A DNA stretch of 64,000 bases, taken from the NCBI GenBank assembly GCA_936450465.1, contig CAKZFU010000074.1:1-64000 (forward strand), written 5' to 3'. Source of the DNA: Gibbula magus (taxonomy: Eukaryota; Mollusca; Gastropoda; Trochida; Trochidae). Positions 14,682-26,169 of the stretch are shown here, piece by piece (positions within the stretch are counted from its first letter, which is position 1; every line of letters begins with the position of its first letter). The notes below the pieces were generated by a model that saw only the letters and a program-made list of their open reading frames with translations, was not told the origin of the DNA and did no database searches. Both the position numbers and the translations under genes were made by a program.

Positions 14682-15714
14682 GGTCTAATCCTGTCGGTCG
14701 CATAGACGCATTCACTTTTGGAATCGGTGACCGTCTTATGGGCAAACCGTGCCGTTATAGTCATTCCTGTAGGCCCAATTTTGGGCCAAAAGTCACTTTG
14801 GCCTAGACAACTTTTGATGGTCTCCTATGGAAGCTCACATGCTGCCGGTCGCATAGACGCATTCACTTTTGGAATCGGTGACCGTCTTATCGGCAACCAT
14901 GCCGTTAAGCTCATGCCCAAAAATGGGCCAAAAGGTGACTTTGGCATAGACAACTTTTGATGGTCTCCTATGGAAGGTCTAATCCTGTCGGTCGCATAGA
15001 CGCGTTCACTTTTGGAATCGGTGACCGTCTTATGGGCAAACCGTGAAGTTATAGTCATTCCTGTAGGCCCAATTTTGGGCCAAAAGTCACTTTGGCCTAG
15101 ACAACTTTTGATGGTCTCCTATGGAAGCTCACATGCTGCCGGTCGCATAGACGCATTCACTTTTGGAATCGGTGACCGTCTTATCGGCAACCATGCCGTT
15201 AAGCTCATGCCCAAAAATGGGCCAAAAGGTGACTTTGGCATAGACAACTTTTGATGGTCTCCTATGGAAGGTCTAATCCTGTCGGTCGCATAGACGCGTT
15301 CACTTTTGGAATCGGTGACCGTCTTATGGGCAAACCGTGCCGTTATAGTCATTCCTGTAGGCCCAATTTTGGGCCAAAAGTCACTTTGGCCTAGACAACT
15401 TTTGATGGTCTCCTATGGAAGCTCACATGCTGCCGGTCGCATAGACGCATTCACTTTTGGAATCGGTGACCGTCTTATCGGCAACCATGCCGTTAAGCTC
15501 ATGCCCAAAAATGGGCCAAAAGGTGACTTTGGCATAGACAACTTTTGATGGTCTCCTATGGAAGGTCTCATCCTGTCTGTCGCATAGACGCGTTCACTTT
15601 TGGAATCGGTGACCGTCTTATGGGCAAACCGTGCCGTTATAGTCATTCCTGTAGGCCCAATTTTGGGCCAAAAGTCACTTTGGCCTAGACAACTTTTGAT
15701 GGTCTCCTATGGAA
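14682..15714 (+). repeat. Hidden 1,764-bp higher-order repeat in subfamily 1, first copy
   Basis: Three A-monomer variants unique in region 1 recur six dimers downstream: GACGCATTC (14,710 and 16,474), GTGAAGTT against GTGCAGTT (about 15,047 and 16,811), and GTCTCATCCTGTCTG (about 15,565 and 17,325). The last pair is off by about four bases because of intervening indels in the second copy. The right end is set just after the last shared variant. Confidence 0.7.
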
Positions 15715-16445
15715 GCTCACATGCTGCCGGTCGCATAGACGCATTCACTTTTGGAATCGGTGACCGTCTTATCGGCAACCATGCCGTTAAGCTCATGCCC
15801 AAAAATGGGCCAAAAGGTGACTTTGGCATAGACAACTTTTGATGGTCTCCTATGGAAGGTCTAATCCTGTCGGTCGCATAGACGCGTTCACTTTTGGAAT
15901 CGGTGACCGTCTTATGGGCAAACCGTGCCGTTATAGTCATTCCTGTAGGCCCAATTTTGGGCCAAAAGTCACTTTGGCCTAGACAACTTTTGATGGTCTC
16001 CTATGGAAGCTCACATGCTGCCGGTCGCATAGACGCATTCACTTTTGGAATCGGTGACCGTCTTATCGGCAACCATGCCGTTAAGCTCATGCCCAAAAAT
16101 GGGCCAAAAGGTGACTTTGGCATAGACAACTTTTGATGGTCTCCTATGGAAGGTCTAATCCTGTCGGTCGCATAGACGCGTTCACTTTTGGAATCGGTGA
16201 CCGTCTTATGGGCAAACCGTGCCGTTATAGTCATTCCTGTAGGCCCAATTTTGGGCCAAAAGTCACATTGGCCTAGACAACTTTTGATGGTCTCCTATGG
16301 AAGCTCACATGCTGCCGGTCGCATAGACGCATTCACTTTTGGAATCGGTGACCGTCTTATCGGCAACCATGCCGTTAAGCTCATGCCCAAAAATGGGCCA
16401 AAAGGTGACTTTGGCATAGACAACTTTTGATGGTCTCCTATGGAA

Positions 16446-17474
16446 GGTCTAATCCTGTCGGTCGCATAGACGCATTCACTTTTGGAATCGGTGACCGTCT
16501 TATGGGCAAACCGTGCCGTTATAGTCATTCCTGTAGGCCCAATTTTGGGCCAAAAGTCACTTTGGCCTAGACAACTTTTGATGGTCTCCTATGGAAGCTC
16601 ACATGCTGCCGGTCGCATAGACGCATTCACTTTTGGAATCGGTGACCGTCTTATCGGCAACCATGCCGTTAAGCTCATGCCCAAAAATGGGCCAAAAGGT
16701 GACTTTGGCATAGACAACTTTTGATGGTCTCCTATGGAAGGTCTAATCCTGTCGGTCGCATAGACGCGTTCACTTTTGGAATCGGTGACCGTCTTATGGG
16801 CAAACCGTGCAGTTATAGTCATTCCTGTAGGCCCAATTTTGGCCAAAAGTCACTTTGGCCTAGACAACTTTTGATGGTCTCCTATGGAAGCTCACATGCT
16901 GCCGGTCGCATAGACGCATTCACTTTTGGAATCGGTGACCGTCTTATCGGCAACCATGCCGTTAAGCTCATGCCCAAAAATGGGCCAAAAGGTGACTTTG
17001 GCATAGACAACTTTTGATGGTCTCCTATGGAAGGTCTAATCCTGTCGGTCGCATAGACGCGTTCACTTTTGGAATCGGTGACCGTCTTATGGGCAAACCG
17101 TGCTTTATAGTCATTCCTGTAGGCCCAATTTTGGCCAAAAGTCACTTTGGCCTAGACAACTTTTGATGGTCTCCTATGGAAGCTCACATGCTGCCGGTCG
17201 CATAGACGCATTCACTTTTGGAATCGGTGACCGTCTTATCGGCAACCATGCCGTTAAGCTCATGCCAAAAATGGGCCAAAAGGTGACTTTGGCATAGACA
17301 ACTTTTGATGGTCTACTATGGAAGGTCTCATCCTGTCTGTCGCATAGACGCGTTCACTTTTGGAATCGGTGACCGTCTTATGGGCAAACCGTGCCGTTAT
17401 AGTCATTCCTGTAGGCCCAATTTTGGGCCAAAAGTCACTTTGGCCTAGACAACTTTTGATGGTCTCCTATGGAA
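16446..17474 (+). repeat. Hidden 1,764-bp higher-order repeat in subfamily 1, second copy
   Basis: Counterpart of 14,682-15,714. It carries several small deletions absent from the first copy (near 16,842, 17,103, 17,134 and 17,266), which look like consensus errors rather than diverged repeats. Confidence 0.68.
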
Positions 17475-20400
17475 GCTCACATGCTGCCGGTCGCATAGAC
17501 GCATTCACTTTTGGAATCGGTGACCGTCTTATCGGCAACCATGCCGTTAAGCTCATGCCCAAAAATGGGCCAAAAGGTGACTTTGGCATAGACAACTTTT
17601 GATGGTCTCCTATGGAAGGTCTAATCCTGTCGGTCGCATAGACGCGTTCACTTTTGGAATCGGTGACCGTCTTATGGGCAAACCGTGCCGTTATAGTCAT
17701 TCCTGTAGGCCCAATTTTGGGCCAAAAGTCACTTTGGCCTAGACAACTTTTGATGGTCTCCTATGGAAGCTCACATGCTGCCGGTCGCATAGACGCATTC
17801 ACTTTTGGAATCGGTGACCGTCTTATCGGCATCCATGCCGTTAAGCTCATGCCCAAAAATGGGCCAAAAGGTGACTTTGGCATAGACAACTTTTGATGGT
17901 CTCCTATGGAAGGTCTAATCCTGTCGGTCGCATAGACGCGTTCACTTTTGGAATCGGTGACCGTCTTATGGGCAAACCGTGCCGTTATAGTCATTCCTGT
18001 AGGCCCAATTTGGGGCCAAAAGTCACTTTGGCCTAGACAACTTTTGATGGTCTCCTATGGAAGCTCACATGCTGCCGGTCGCATAGACGCATTCACTTTT
18101 GGAATCGGTGACCGTCTTATCGGCAACCATGCCGTTAAGCTCATGCCCAAAAATGGGCCAAAAGGTGACTTTGGCATAGACAACTTTTGATGGTCTCCTA
18201 TGGAAGGTCTAATCCTGTCGGTCGCATAGACGCGTTCACTTTTGGAATCGGTGACCGTCTTATGGGCAAACCGTGCCGTTATAGTCATTCCTGTAGGCCC
18301 AATTTTGGGCCAAAAGTCACTTTGGCCTAGACAACTTTTGATGGTCTCCTATGGAAGCTCACATGCTGCCGGTCGCATAGACGCATTCACTTTTGGAATC
18401 GGTGACCGTCTTATCGGCAACCATGCCGTTAAGCTCATGCCCAAAAATGGGCCAAAAGGTGACTTTGGCATAGACAACTTTTGATGGTCTCCTATGGAAG
18501 GTCTAATCCTGTCGGTCGCATAGACGCGTTCACTTTTGGAATCGGTGACCGTCTTATGGGCAAACCGTGCCGTTATAGTCATTCCTGTAGGCCCAATTTT
18601 GGGCCAAAAGTCACTTTGGCCTAGACAACTTTTGATGGTCTCCTATGGAAGCTCACATGCTGCCGGTCGCATAGACGCATTCACTTTTGGAATCGGTGAC
18701 CGTCTTATCGGCAACCATGCCGTTAAGCTCATGCCCAATAATGGGCCAAAAGGTGACTTTGGCATAGACAACTTTTGATGGTCTCCTATGGAAGGTCTAA
18801 TCCTGTCGATTCGCATAGACGCGTTCACTTTTGGAATCGGTGACCGTCTTATGGGCAAACCGTGCCGTTATAGTCATTCCTGTAGGCCCAATTTTGGGCC
18901 AAAAGTCACTTTGGCCTAGACAACTTTTGATGGTCTCCTATGGAAGCTCACATGCTGCCGGTCGCATAGACGCATTCACTTTTGGAATCGGTGACCGTCT
19001 TATCGGCAACCATGCCGTTAAGCTCATGCCCAAAAATGGGCCAAAAGGTGACTTTGGCATAGACAACTTTTGATGGTCTCCTATGGAAGGTCTAATCCTG
19101 TCGGTCGCATAGACGCGTTCACTTTTGGAATCGGTGACCGTCTTATGGGCAAACCGTGCCGTTATAGTCATTCCTGTAGGCCCAATTTTGGGCCAAAGTC
19201 ACTTTGGCCTAGACAACTTTTGATGGTCTCCTATGGAAGCTCACATGCTGCCGGTCGCATAGACGCATTCACTTTGGAATCGGTGACCGTCTTATCGGCA
19301 ACCATGCCGTTAAGCTCATGCCCAAAAATGGGCCAAAAGGTGACTTTGGCATAGACAACTTTTGATGGTCTCCTATGGAAGGTCTAATCCTGTCGGTCGC
19401 ATAGACGCGTTCACTTTTGGAATCGGTGACCGTCTTATGGGCAAACCGTGCCGTTATAGTCATTCTGTAGGCCCAATTTTGGGCCAAAAGTCACTTTGGC
19501 CTAGACAACTTTTGATGGTCTCCTATGGAAGCTCACATGCTGCCGGTCGCATAGACGCATTCACTTTTGGAATCGGTGACCGTCTTATCGGCAACCATGC
19601 CGTTAAGCTCATGCCCAAAAATGGGCCAAAAGGTGACTTTGGCATAGACAACTTTTGATGGTCTCCTATGGAAGGTCTAATCCTGTCGGTCGCATAGACG
19701 CGTTCACTTTTGGAATCGGTGACCGTCTTATGGGCAAACCGTGCCGTTATAGTCATTCCTGTAGGCCCAATTTTGGGCCAAAAGTCACTTTGGCCTAGAC
19801 AACTTTGATGGTCTCCTATGGAAGCTCACATGCTGCCGGTCGCATAGACGCATTCACTTTTGGAATCGGTGACCGTCTTATCGGCAACCATGCCGTTAAG
19901 CTCATGCCCAAAAATGGGCCAAAAGGTGACTTTGGCATAGACAACTTTTGATGGTCTCCTATGGAAGTTCTAATCCTGTCGGTCGCATAGACGCGTTCAC
20001 TTTTGGAATCGGTGACCGTCTTATGGCAAACCGTGCCGTTATAGTCATTCCTGTAGGCCCAATTTTGGGCCAAAAGTCACTTTGGCCTAGACAACTTTTG
20101 ATGGTCTCCTATGGAAGCTCACATGCTGCCGGTCGCATAGACGCATTCACTTTTGGAATCGGTGACCGTCTTATCGGCAACCATGCCGTTAAGCTCATGC
20201 CCAAAAATGGGCCAAAAGGTGACTTTGGCATAGACAACTTTTGATGGTCTCCTATGGAAGGTCTAATCCTGTCGGTCGCATAGACGCGTTCACTTTTGGA
20301 ATCGGTGACCGTCTTATGGGCAAACCGTGCCGTTATAGTCATTCCTGTAGGCCCAATTTTGGGCCAAAAGTCACTTTGGCCTAGACAACTTTTGATGGTC

Positions 20401-21205
20401 TCCTATGGAAGCTCACATGCTGCCGGTCGCATAGACGCATTCACTTTTGGAATCGGTGACCGTCTTATCGGCAACCATGCCGTTAAGCTCATGCCCAAAA
20501 ATGGGCCAAAAGGTGACTTTGGCATAGACAACTTTTGATGGTCTCCTATGGAAGGTCTAATCCTGTCGGTCGCATAGACGCGTTCACTTTTGGAATCGGT
20601 GACCGTCTTATGGGCAAACCGTGCCGTTATAGTCATTCCTGTAGGCCCAATTTTGGGCCAAAAGTCACTTTGGCCTAGACAACTTTTGATGGTCTCCTAT
20701 GGAAGCTCACATGCTGCCGGTCGCATAGACGCATTCACTTTTGGAATCGGTGACCGTCTTATCGGCAACCATGCGTTAAGCTCATGCCCAAAAATGGGCC
20801 AAAAGGTGACTTTGGCATAGACAACTTTTGATGGTCTCCTATGGAAGGTCTAATCCTGTCGGTCGCATAGACGCGTTCACTTTTGGAATCGGTGACCGTC
20901 TTATGGGCAAACCGTGCCGTTATAGTCATTCCTGTAGGCCCAATTTTGGGCCAAAAGTCACTTTGGCCTAGACAACTTTTGATGGTCTCCTATGGAAGCT
21001 CACATGCTGCCGGTCGCATAGACGCATTCACTTTTGGAATCGGTGACCGTCTTATCGGCAACCATGCCGTTAAGCTCATGCCCAAAAATGGGCCAAAAGG
21101 TGACTTTGGCATAGACAACTTTTGATGGTCTCCTATGGAAGGTCTAATCCTGTCGGTCGCATAGACGCGTTCACTTTTGGAATCGGTGACCGTCTTATGG
21201 GCAAA

Positions 21206-21968
21206 CCGTGCATTATAGTCATTCCTGTAGGCCCAATTTTGGGCCCAAAAGTCACTTTGGCCTAGACAACTTTTGATGGTCTCCTATGGAAGCTCACATG
21301 CTGCCGGTCGCATAGACGCATTCACTTTTGGAATCGGTGACCGTCTTATCGGCAACCCTGCCGTTAAGCTCATGCCCAAAAATGGGCCAAAAGGTGACTT
21401 TGGCATAGACAACTTTTGATTGTCTCCTATGGAAGGTCTAATCCTGTCGGTTGCATAGACGCGTTCACTTTTGAATCGGTGACCGTCTTATGGGCAAACC
21501 GTGCCGTTATAGTCATTCCTGTAGCCCAATTTTGGGCCAAAAGTCACTTTGGCCTAGACAACTTTTGATGGTCTCCTATGGAAGCTCACATGCTGCGGTC
21601 GCATAGACGCATTCACTTTTGGAATCGGTGACCGTCTTATCGGCAACCATGCCGTTAAGCTCATGCCAAAAATGGGCCAAAAGGTGACTTGGCATAGACA
21701 ACTTTTGATGGTCTCCTATGGAAGGTCTAATCCTGTCGGTCGCATAGACGCGTTCACTTTTGAATCGGTGACCGTCTTATGGGCAAACGTGCCGTTATAG
21801 TCATTCCTGTAGGCCCAATTTTGGCCAAAAGTCACTTTGGCCTAGACAACTTTTGATGGTCTCCTATGGAAGCTCACATGCTGCCGGTCGCATAGACGCA
21901 TTCACTTTTGGAATCGGTGACCGTCTTATCGGCAACCATGCCGTTAAGCTCATGCGTTAAGCTCATGC
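21206..21968 (+). other. Indel-dense patch in subfamily 1
   Basis: About thirteen differences from the consensus in 0.76 kb, mostly single-base deletions (GTGCATTATAG, GTAGCCCAA, GCTGCGGTCG, GACTTGGC, AAACGTGCC, TTTTGGCCAAAA, TTTTGAATCGG twice). The patch ends with a 13-bp tandem duplication of GTTAAGCTCATGC at 21,943-21,968. Flanking sequence to 26 kb is free of indels. Probably low-accuracy consensus. Confidence 0.75.
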
Positions 21969-24900
21969 CCAAAAATGGGCCAAAAGGTGACTTTGGCATA
22001 GACAACTTTTGATGGTCTCCTATGGAAGGTCTAATCCTGTCGGTCGCATAGACGCGTTCACTTTTGGAATCGGTGACCGTCTTATGGGCAAACCGTGCCG
22101 TTATAGTCATTCCTGTAGGCCCAATTTTGGGCCAAAAGTCACTTTGGCCTAGACAACTTTTGATGGTCTCCTATGGAAGCTCACATGCTGCCGGTCGCAT
22201 AGACGCATTCACTTTTGGAATCGGTGACCGTCTTATCGGCAACCATGCCGTTAAGCTCATGCCCAAAAATGGGCCAAAAGGTGACTTTGGCATAGACAAC
22301 TTTTGATGGTCTCCTATGGAAGGTCTAATCCTGTCGGTCGCATAGACGCGTTCACTTTTGGAATCGGTGACCGTCTTATGGGCAAACCGTGCCGTTATAG
22401 TCATTCCTGTAGGCCCAATTTTGGGCCAAAAGTCACTTTGGCCTAGACAACTTTTGATGGTCTCCTATGGAAGCTCACATGCTGCCGGTCGCATAGACGC
22501 ATTCACTTTTGGAATCGGTGACCGTCTTATCGGCAACCATGCCGTTAAGCTCATGCCCAATAATGGGCCAAAAGGTGACTTTGGCATAGACAACTTTTGA
22601 TGGTCTCCTATGGAAGGTCTAATCCTGTCGGTCGCATAGACGCGTTCACTTTTGGAATCGGTGACCGTCTTATGGGCAAACCGTGCCGTTATAGTCATTC
22701 CTGTAGGCCCAATTTTGGGCCAAAAGTCACTTTGGCCTAGACAACTTTTGATGGTCTCCTATGGAAGCTCACATGCTGCCGGTCGCATAGACGCATTCAC
22801 TTTTGGAATCGGTGACCGTCTTATCGGCAACCATGCCGTTAAGCTCATGCCCAAAAATGGGCCAAAAGGTGACTTTGGCATAGACAACTTTTGATGGTCT
22901 CCTATGGAAGGTCTAATCCTGTCGGTCGCATAGACGCGTTCACTTTTGGAATCGGTGACCGTCTTATGGGCAAACCGTGCCGTTATAGTCATTCCTGTAG
23001 GCCCAATTTTGGGCCAAAAGTCACTTTGGCCTAGACAACTTTTGATGGTCTCCTATGGAAGCTCACATGCTGCCGGTCGCATAGACGCATTCACTTTTGG
23101 AATCGGTGACCGTCTTATCGGCAACCATGCCGTTAAGCTCATGCCCAATAATGGGCCAAAAGGTGACTTTGGCATAGACAACTTTTGATGGTCTCCTATG
23201 GAAGGTCTAATCCTGTCGGTCGCATAGACGCGTTCACTTTTGGAATCGGTGACCGTCTTATGGGCAAACCGTGCCGTTATAGTCATTCCTGTAGGCCCAA
23301 TTTTGGGCCAAAAGTCACTTTGGCCTAGACAACTTTTGATGGTCTCCTATGGAAGCTCACATGCTGCCGGTCGCATAGACGCATTCACTTTTGGAATCGG
23401 TGACCGTCTTATCGGCAACCATGCCGTTAAGCTCATGCCCAAAAATGGGCCAAAAGGTGACTTTGGCATAGACAACTTTTGATGGTCTCCTATGGAAGGT
23501 CTAATCCTGTCGGTCGCATAGACGCGTTCACTTTTGGAATCGGTGACCGTCTTATGGGCAAACCGTGCCGTTATAGTCATTCCTGTAGGCCCAATTTTGG
23601 GCCAAAAGTCACTTTGGCCTAGACAACTTTTGATGGTCTCCTATGGAAGCTCACATGCTGCCGGTCGCATAGACGCATTCACTTTTGGAATCGGTGACCG
23701 TCTTATCGGCAACCATGCCGTTAAGCTCATGCCCAAAAATGGGCCAAAAGGTGACTTTGGCATAGACAACTTTTGATGGTCTCCTATGGAAGGTCTAATC
23801 CTGTCGGTCGCATAGACGCGTTCACTTTTGGAATCGGTGACCGTCTTATGGGCAAACCGTGCCGTTATAGTCATTCCTGTAGGCCCAATTTTGGGCCAAA
23901 AGTCACTTTGGCCTAGACAACTTTTGATGGTCTCCTATGGAAGCTCACATGCTGCCGGTCGCATAGACGCATTCACTTTTGGAATCGGTGACCGTCTTAT
24001 CGGCAACCATGCCGTTAAGCTCATGCCCAAAAATGGGCCAAAAGGTGACTTTGGCATAGACAACTTTTGATGGTCTCCTATGGAAGGTCTAATCCTGTCG
24101 GTCGCATAGACGCGTTCACTTTTGGAATCGGTGACCGTCTTATGGGCAAACCGTGCCGTTATAGTCATTCCTGTAGGCCCAATTTTGGGCCAAAAGTCAC
24201 TTTGGCCTAGACAACTTTTGATGGTCTCCTATGGAAGCTCACATGCTGCCGGTCGCATAGACGCATTCACTTTTGGAATCGGTGACCGTCTTATCGGCAA
24301 CCATGCCGTTAAGCTCATGCCCAAAAATGGGCCAAAAGGTGACTTTGGCATAGACAACTTTTGATGGTCTCCTATGGAAGGTCTAATCCTGTCGGTCGCA
24401 TAGACGCGTTCACTTTTGGAATCGGTGACCGTCTTATGGGCAAACCGTGCCGTTATAGTCATTCCTGTAGGCCCAATTTTGGGCCAAAAGTCACTTTGGC
24501 CTAGACAACTTTTGATGGTCTCCTATGGAAGCTCACATGCTGCCGGTCGCATAGACGCATTCACTTTTGGAATCGGTGACCGTCTTATCGGCAACCATGC
24601 CGTTAAGCTCATGCCCAAAAATGGGCCAAAAGGTGACTTTGGCATAGACAACTTTTGATGGTCTCCTATGGAAGGTCTAATCCTGTCGGTCGCATAGACG
24701 CGTTCACTTTTGGAATCGGTGACCGTCTTATGGGCAAACCGTGCCGTTATAGTCATTCCTGTAGGCCCAATTTTGGGCCAAAAGTCACTTTGGCCTAGAC
24801 AACTTTTGATGGTCTCCTATGGAAGCTCACATGCTGCCGGTCGCATAGACGCATTCACTTTTGGAATCGGTGACCGTCTTATCGGCAACCATGCCGTTAA

Positions 24901-26000
24901 GCTCATGCCCAAAAATGGGCCAAAAGGTGACTTTGGCATAGACAACTTTTTATGGTCTCCTATGGAAGGTCTAATCCTGTCGGTCGCATAGACGCGTTCA
25001 CTTTTGGAATCGGTGACCGTCTTATGGGCAAACCGTGCCGTTATAGTCATTCCTGTAGGCCCAATTTTGGGCCAAAAGTCACTTTGGCCTAGACAACTTT
25101 TGATGGTCTCCTATGGAAGCTCACATGCTGCCGGTCGCATAGACGCATTCACTTTTGGAATCGGTGACCGTCTTATCGGCAACCATGCCGTTAAGCTCAT
25201 GGTCAAAAATGGGCCAAAAGGTGACTTTGGCATAGACAACTTTTGATGGTCTCCTATGGAAGGTCTAATCCTGTCGGTTGCATAGACGCGTTCACTTTTG
25301 GAATCGGTGACCGTCTTATGGGCAAACCGTGCCGTTATAGTCATTCCTGTAGGCCCAATTTTGGGCCAAAAGTCACTTTGGCCTAGACAACTTTTGATGG
25401 TCTCCTATGGAAGCTCACATGCTGCCGGTCGCATAGACGCATTCACTTTTGGAATCGGTGACCGTCTTATCGGCAACCATGCCGTTAAGCTCATGCCCAA
25501 AAATGGGCCAAAAGGTGACTTTGGCATAGACAACTTTTGATGGTCTCCTATGGAAGGTCTAATCCTGTCGGTCGCATAGACGCGTTCACTTTTGGAATCG
25601 GTGACCGTCTTATGGGCAAACCGTGCCGTTATAGTCATTCCTGTAGGCCCAATTTTGGGCCAAAAGTCACTTTGGCCTAGACAACTTTTGATGGTCTCCT
25701 ATGGAAGCTCACATGCTGCCGGTCGCATAGACGCATTCACTTTTGGAATCGGTGACCGTCTTATCGGCAACCATGCCGTTAAGCTCATGCCCAAAAATGG
25801 GCCAAAAGGTGACTTTGGCATAGACAACTTTTGATGGTCTCCTATGGAAGGTCTAATCCTGTCGGTCGCATAGACGCGTTCACTTTTGGAATCGGTGACC
25901 GTCTTATGGGCAAACCGTGCCGTTATAGTCATTCCTGTAGGCCCAATTTTGGGCCAAAAGTCACTTTGGCCTAGACAACTTTTGATGGTCTCCTATGGAA

Positions 26001-26169
26001 GCTCACATGCTGCCGGTCGCATAGACGCATTCACTTTTGGAATCGGTGACCGTTTCACTTTTGGAATCGGTTGCCGTCTTATCGGCAACCCGTGCCGTTA
26101 AGCTCATGCCCAAAAATGGGCAAAAAAGGTGACTTTGGCCTAGACAACTTTTGATGGTCTCCTATGGAA
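26001..26169 (+). repeat. Chimeric 169-bp B monomer joining subfamily 1 to subfamily 2
   Basis: The monomer starts as subfamily-1 B (CACATGCTG, GGTGACC) up to 26,053. It then jumps back to monomer position 30 and continues as subfamily-2 B (GGTTGCC, CCCGTGCC, GGCCTAG). Monomer positions 30-53 are therefore present twice, once in each subfamily version. A further private change, GGGCAAAAAAGG, follows at about 26,119-26,130. Total length is 144 plus 24 plus 1 bp. The next monomer, at 26,170, starts the first 1,921-bp higher-order unit. Confidence 0.92.

Larger units (their letters stand above)
1..26053 (+). repeat. Satellite array, subfamily 1 (294-bp A-B dimer, about 88 copies)
   Basis: Strict head-to-tail alternation of monomer A (151 bp, begins GGTCTAATCCTG) and monomer B (143 bp, begins GCTCACATGCTG). 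Diagnostic bases relative to the downstream subfamily are GTCTAAT in A, and CACATGCTG, CGGTGACCG, CAACCATGCC and TTTGGCATAG in B. Substitutions between copies are rare; most variation is single-base indels in homopolymers. The strand sign is arbitrary and only records that all copies share one orientation. No unique sequence interrupts the array, and the left end is cut by the window. Length, homogeneity and monomer size are typical of eukaryotic centromeric or heterochromatic satellites; that location is inference. There are no genes in this stretch. Confidence 0.97.
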
